From the NCBI GenBank assembly GCA_023410025.1, contig JAEYQM010000071.1, positions 1 to 5,634 of the forward strand: a stretch of DNA of 5,634 bases. Reading direction: 5' to 3'. Both the position numbers and the translations under genes were made by a program. Positions within the stretch are counted from its first letter, which is position 1, and each line of letters starts with the position of its first letter. The stretch comes from Bacillota bacterium. GTDB lineage: Bacteria > Bacillota_I > Bacilli_A > ML615J-28 > CAG-698. Under the pieces are notes generated by a model that was not told the DNA's origin, searched no databases, and saw only the letters and a list, made by a program, of their open reading frames with translations. Positions 5,357-5,634 of this stretch are shown piece after piece.

Positions 5357-5634
5357 TTACACCTCTCTTCTAGATTTTAGTTTATATGCTAGTCCTAATA
5401 ATTGTAAAGCTACTAATGGAGTTAATGCTACCATAGATATCATACCAAAACCATCAGTTAATAGGTTTGCACCCTTACCATCAGCAATTCCTTGTACAAA
5501 GGCAAAGATAAATGTACCAATCATTGGTCCACTTGCAACACCACCAGAGTCAAAGGCAATACCAACAAATATTTTTGGAACAATATATGATAGAATAAAG
5601 GCAATTATATAACCAGGAATTAGATAATGCCACA
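5357..5634 (-). CDS. DUF1538 membrane protein, C-terminal fragment
   Basis: The last 91 codons of a gene that enters from the right edge and ends at TAA 5359-5357. The fragment is strongly hydrophobic, with segments near fragment residues 4-26, 34-47 and 62-81. It contains the recognisable DUF1538 pattern GIAFDSGGVASGPM, followed by a Gly/Asp-containing loop (GIADGKGANL) and DGFGMISMVALTPLVALQ. The end is basic (KLKSRREV), suggesting a cytoplasmic C-terminus. DUF1538 proteins are multi-pass membrane proteins of unknown, presumably transport, function and are often encoded next to P-II-like genes, as here. The start, the N-terminal part and any promoter lie outside the window. Confidence 0.85.
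   Translation of the reverse strand, partial: WHYLIPGYIIAFILSYIVPKIFVGIAFDSGGVASGPMIGTFIFAFVQGIADGKGANLLTDGFGMISMVALTPLVALQLLGLAYKLKSRREV
5360..5367 (-). promoter_or_regulatory. P-II-like gene ribosome binding site inside the end of DUF1538
   Basis: GAGAGGTG is formed by the last codons of the DUF1538 gene, 4 nt before the P-II-like ATG. The stop TAA and the ATG are separated by one base. This fixes the start of the P-II-like protein and indicates a coupled two-gene unit. Confidence 0.8.

Overview
The window is AT-rich and every gene I can support lies on the minus strand. All visible stops are TAA or TAG and Trp is encoded by TGG, so the code is the standard bacterial one and not the Mycoplasma code. 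Strong GGAGG/GAGGTGA Shine-Dalgarno (SD) sites, intrinsic terminators, a DUF1189-type protein, a QueT transporter and a DUF1538/P-II pair together point to a low-GC Firmicute or a close relative (Bacilli, Erysipelotrichia or an Acholeplasma-like lineage). The taxonomic placement is inference from gene content and composition only.

Reading in the direction of transcription (from high to low coordinates), the window holds: (i) the 3' end of a DUF1538 membrane protein gene, followed after one base by a gene for a double P-II-like protein (5634-4693); (ii) a small copper-chaperone-like gene with its own promoter and a terminator overlapping its stop (4684-4400); (iii) a DUF1189-like membrane protein with its own promoter (4349-3252); (iv) a leader carrying two back-to-back preQ1-I-type riboswitch aptamers (3234-3157), then queT and an M3-family oligoendopeptidase gene joined stop-to-start (3148-968) and ended by a strong terminator (956-915); (v) a double zinc-ribbon membrane protein gene with its own promoter, running off the left edge (831-1).

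The most interesting element is the tandem riboswitch. Two copies of 39 and 38 nt, matching at 32 of 38 aligned positions, each form a 5-bp stem and a 5-bp loop-to-tail pseudoknot. The tail of the second copy is the SD of queT, which encodes the predicted substrate-binding component of a queuosine-precursor ECF transporter. The arrangement fits feedback repression of precursor uptake by preQ1. Because the peptidase SD lies inside the last codons of queT, the peptidase may be drawn into the same control.

The three promoters I can support share a design: an extended -10 element placed so close to the SD that the predicted leaders are only about 11-15 nt. The riboswitch leader of queT is the exception.
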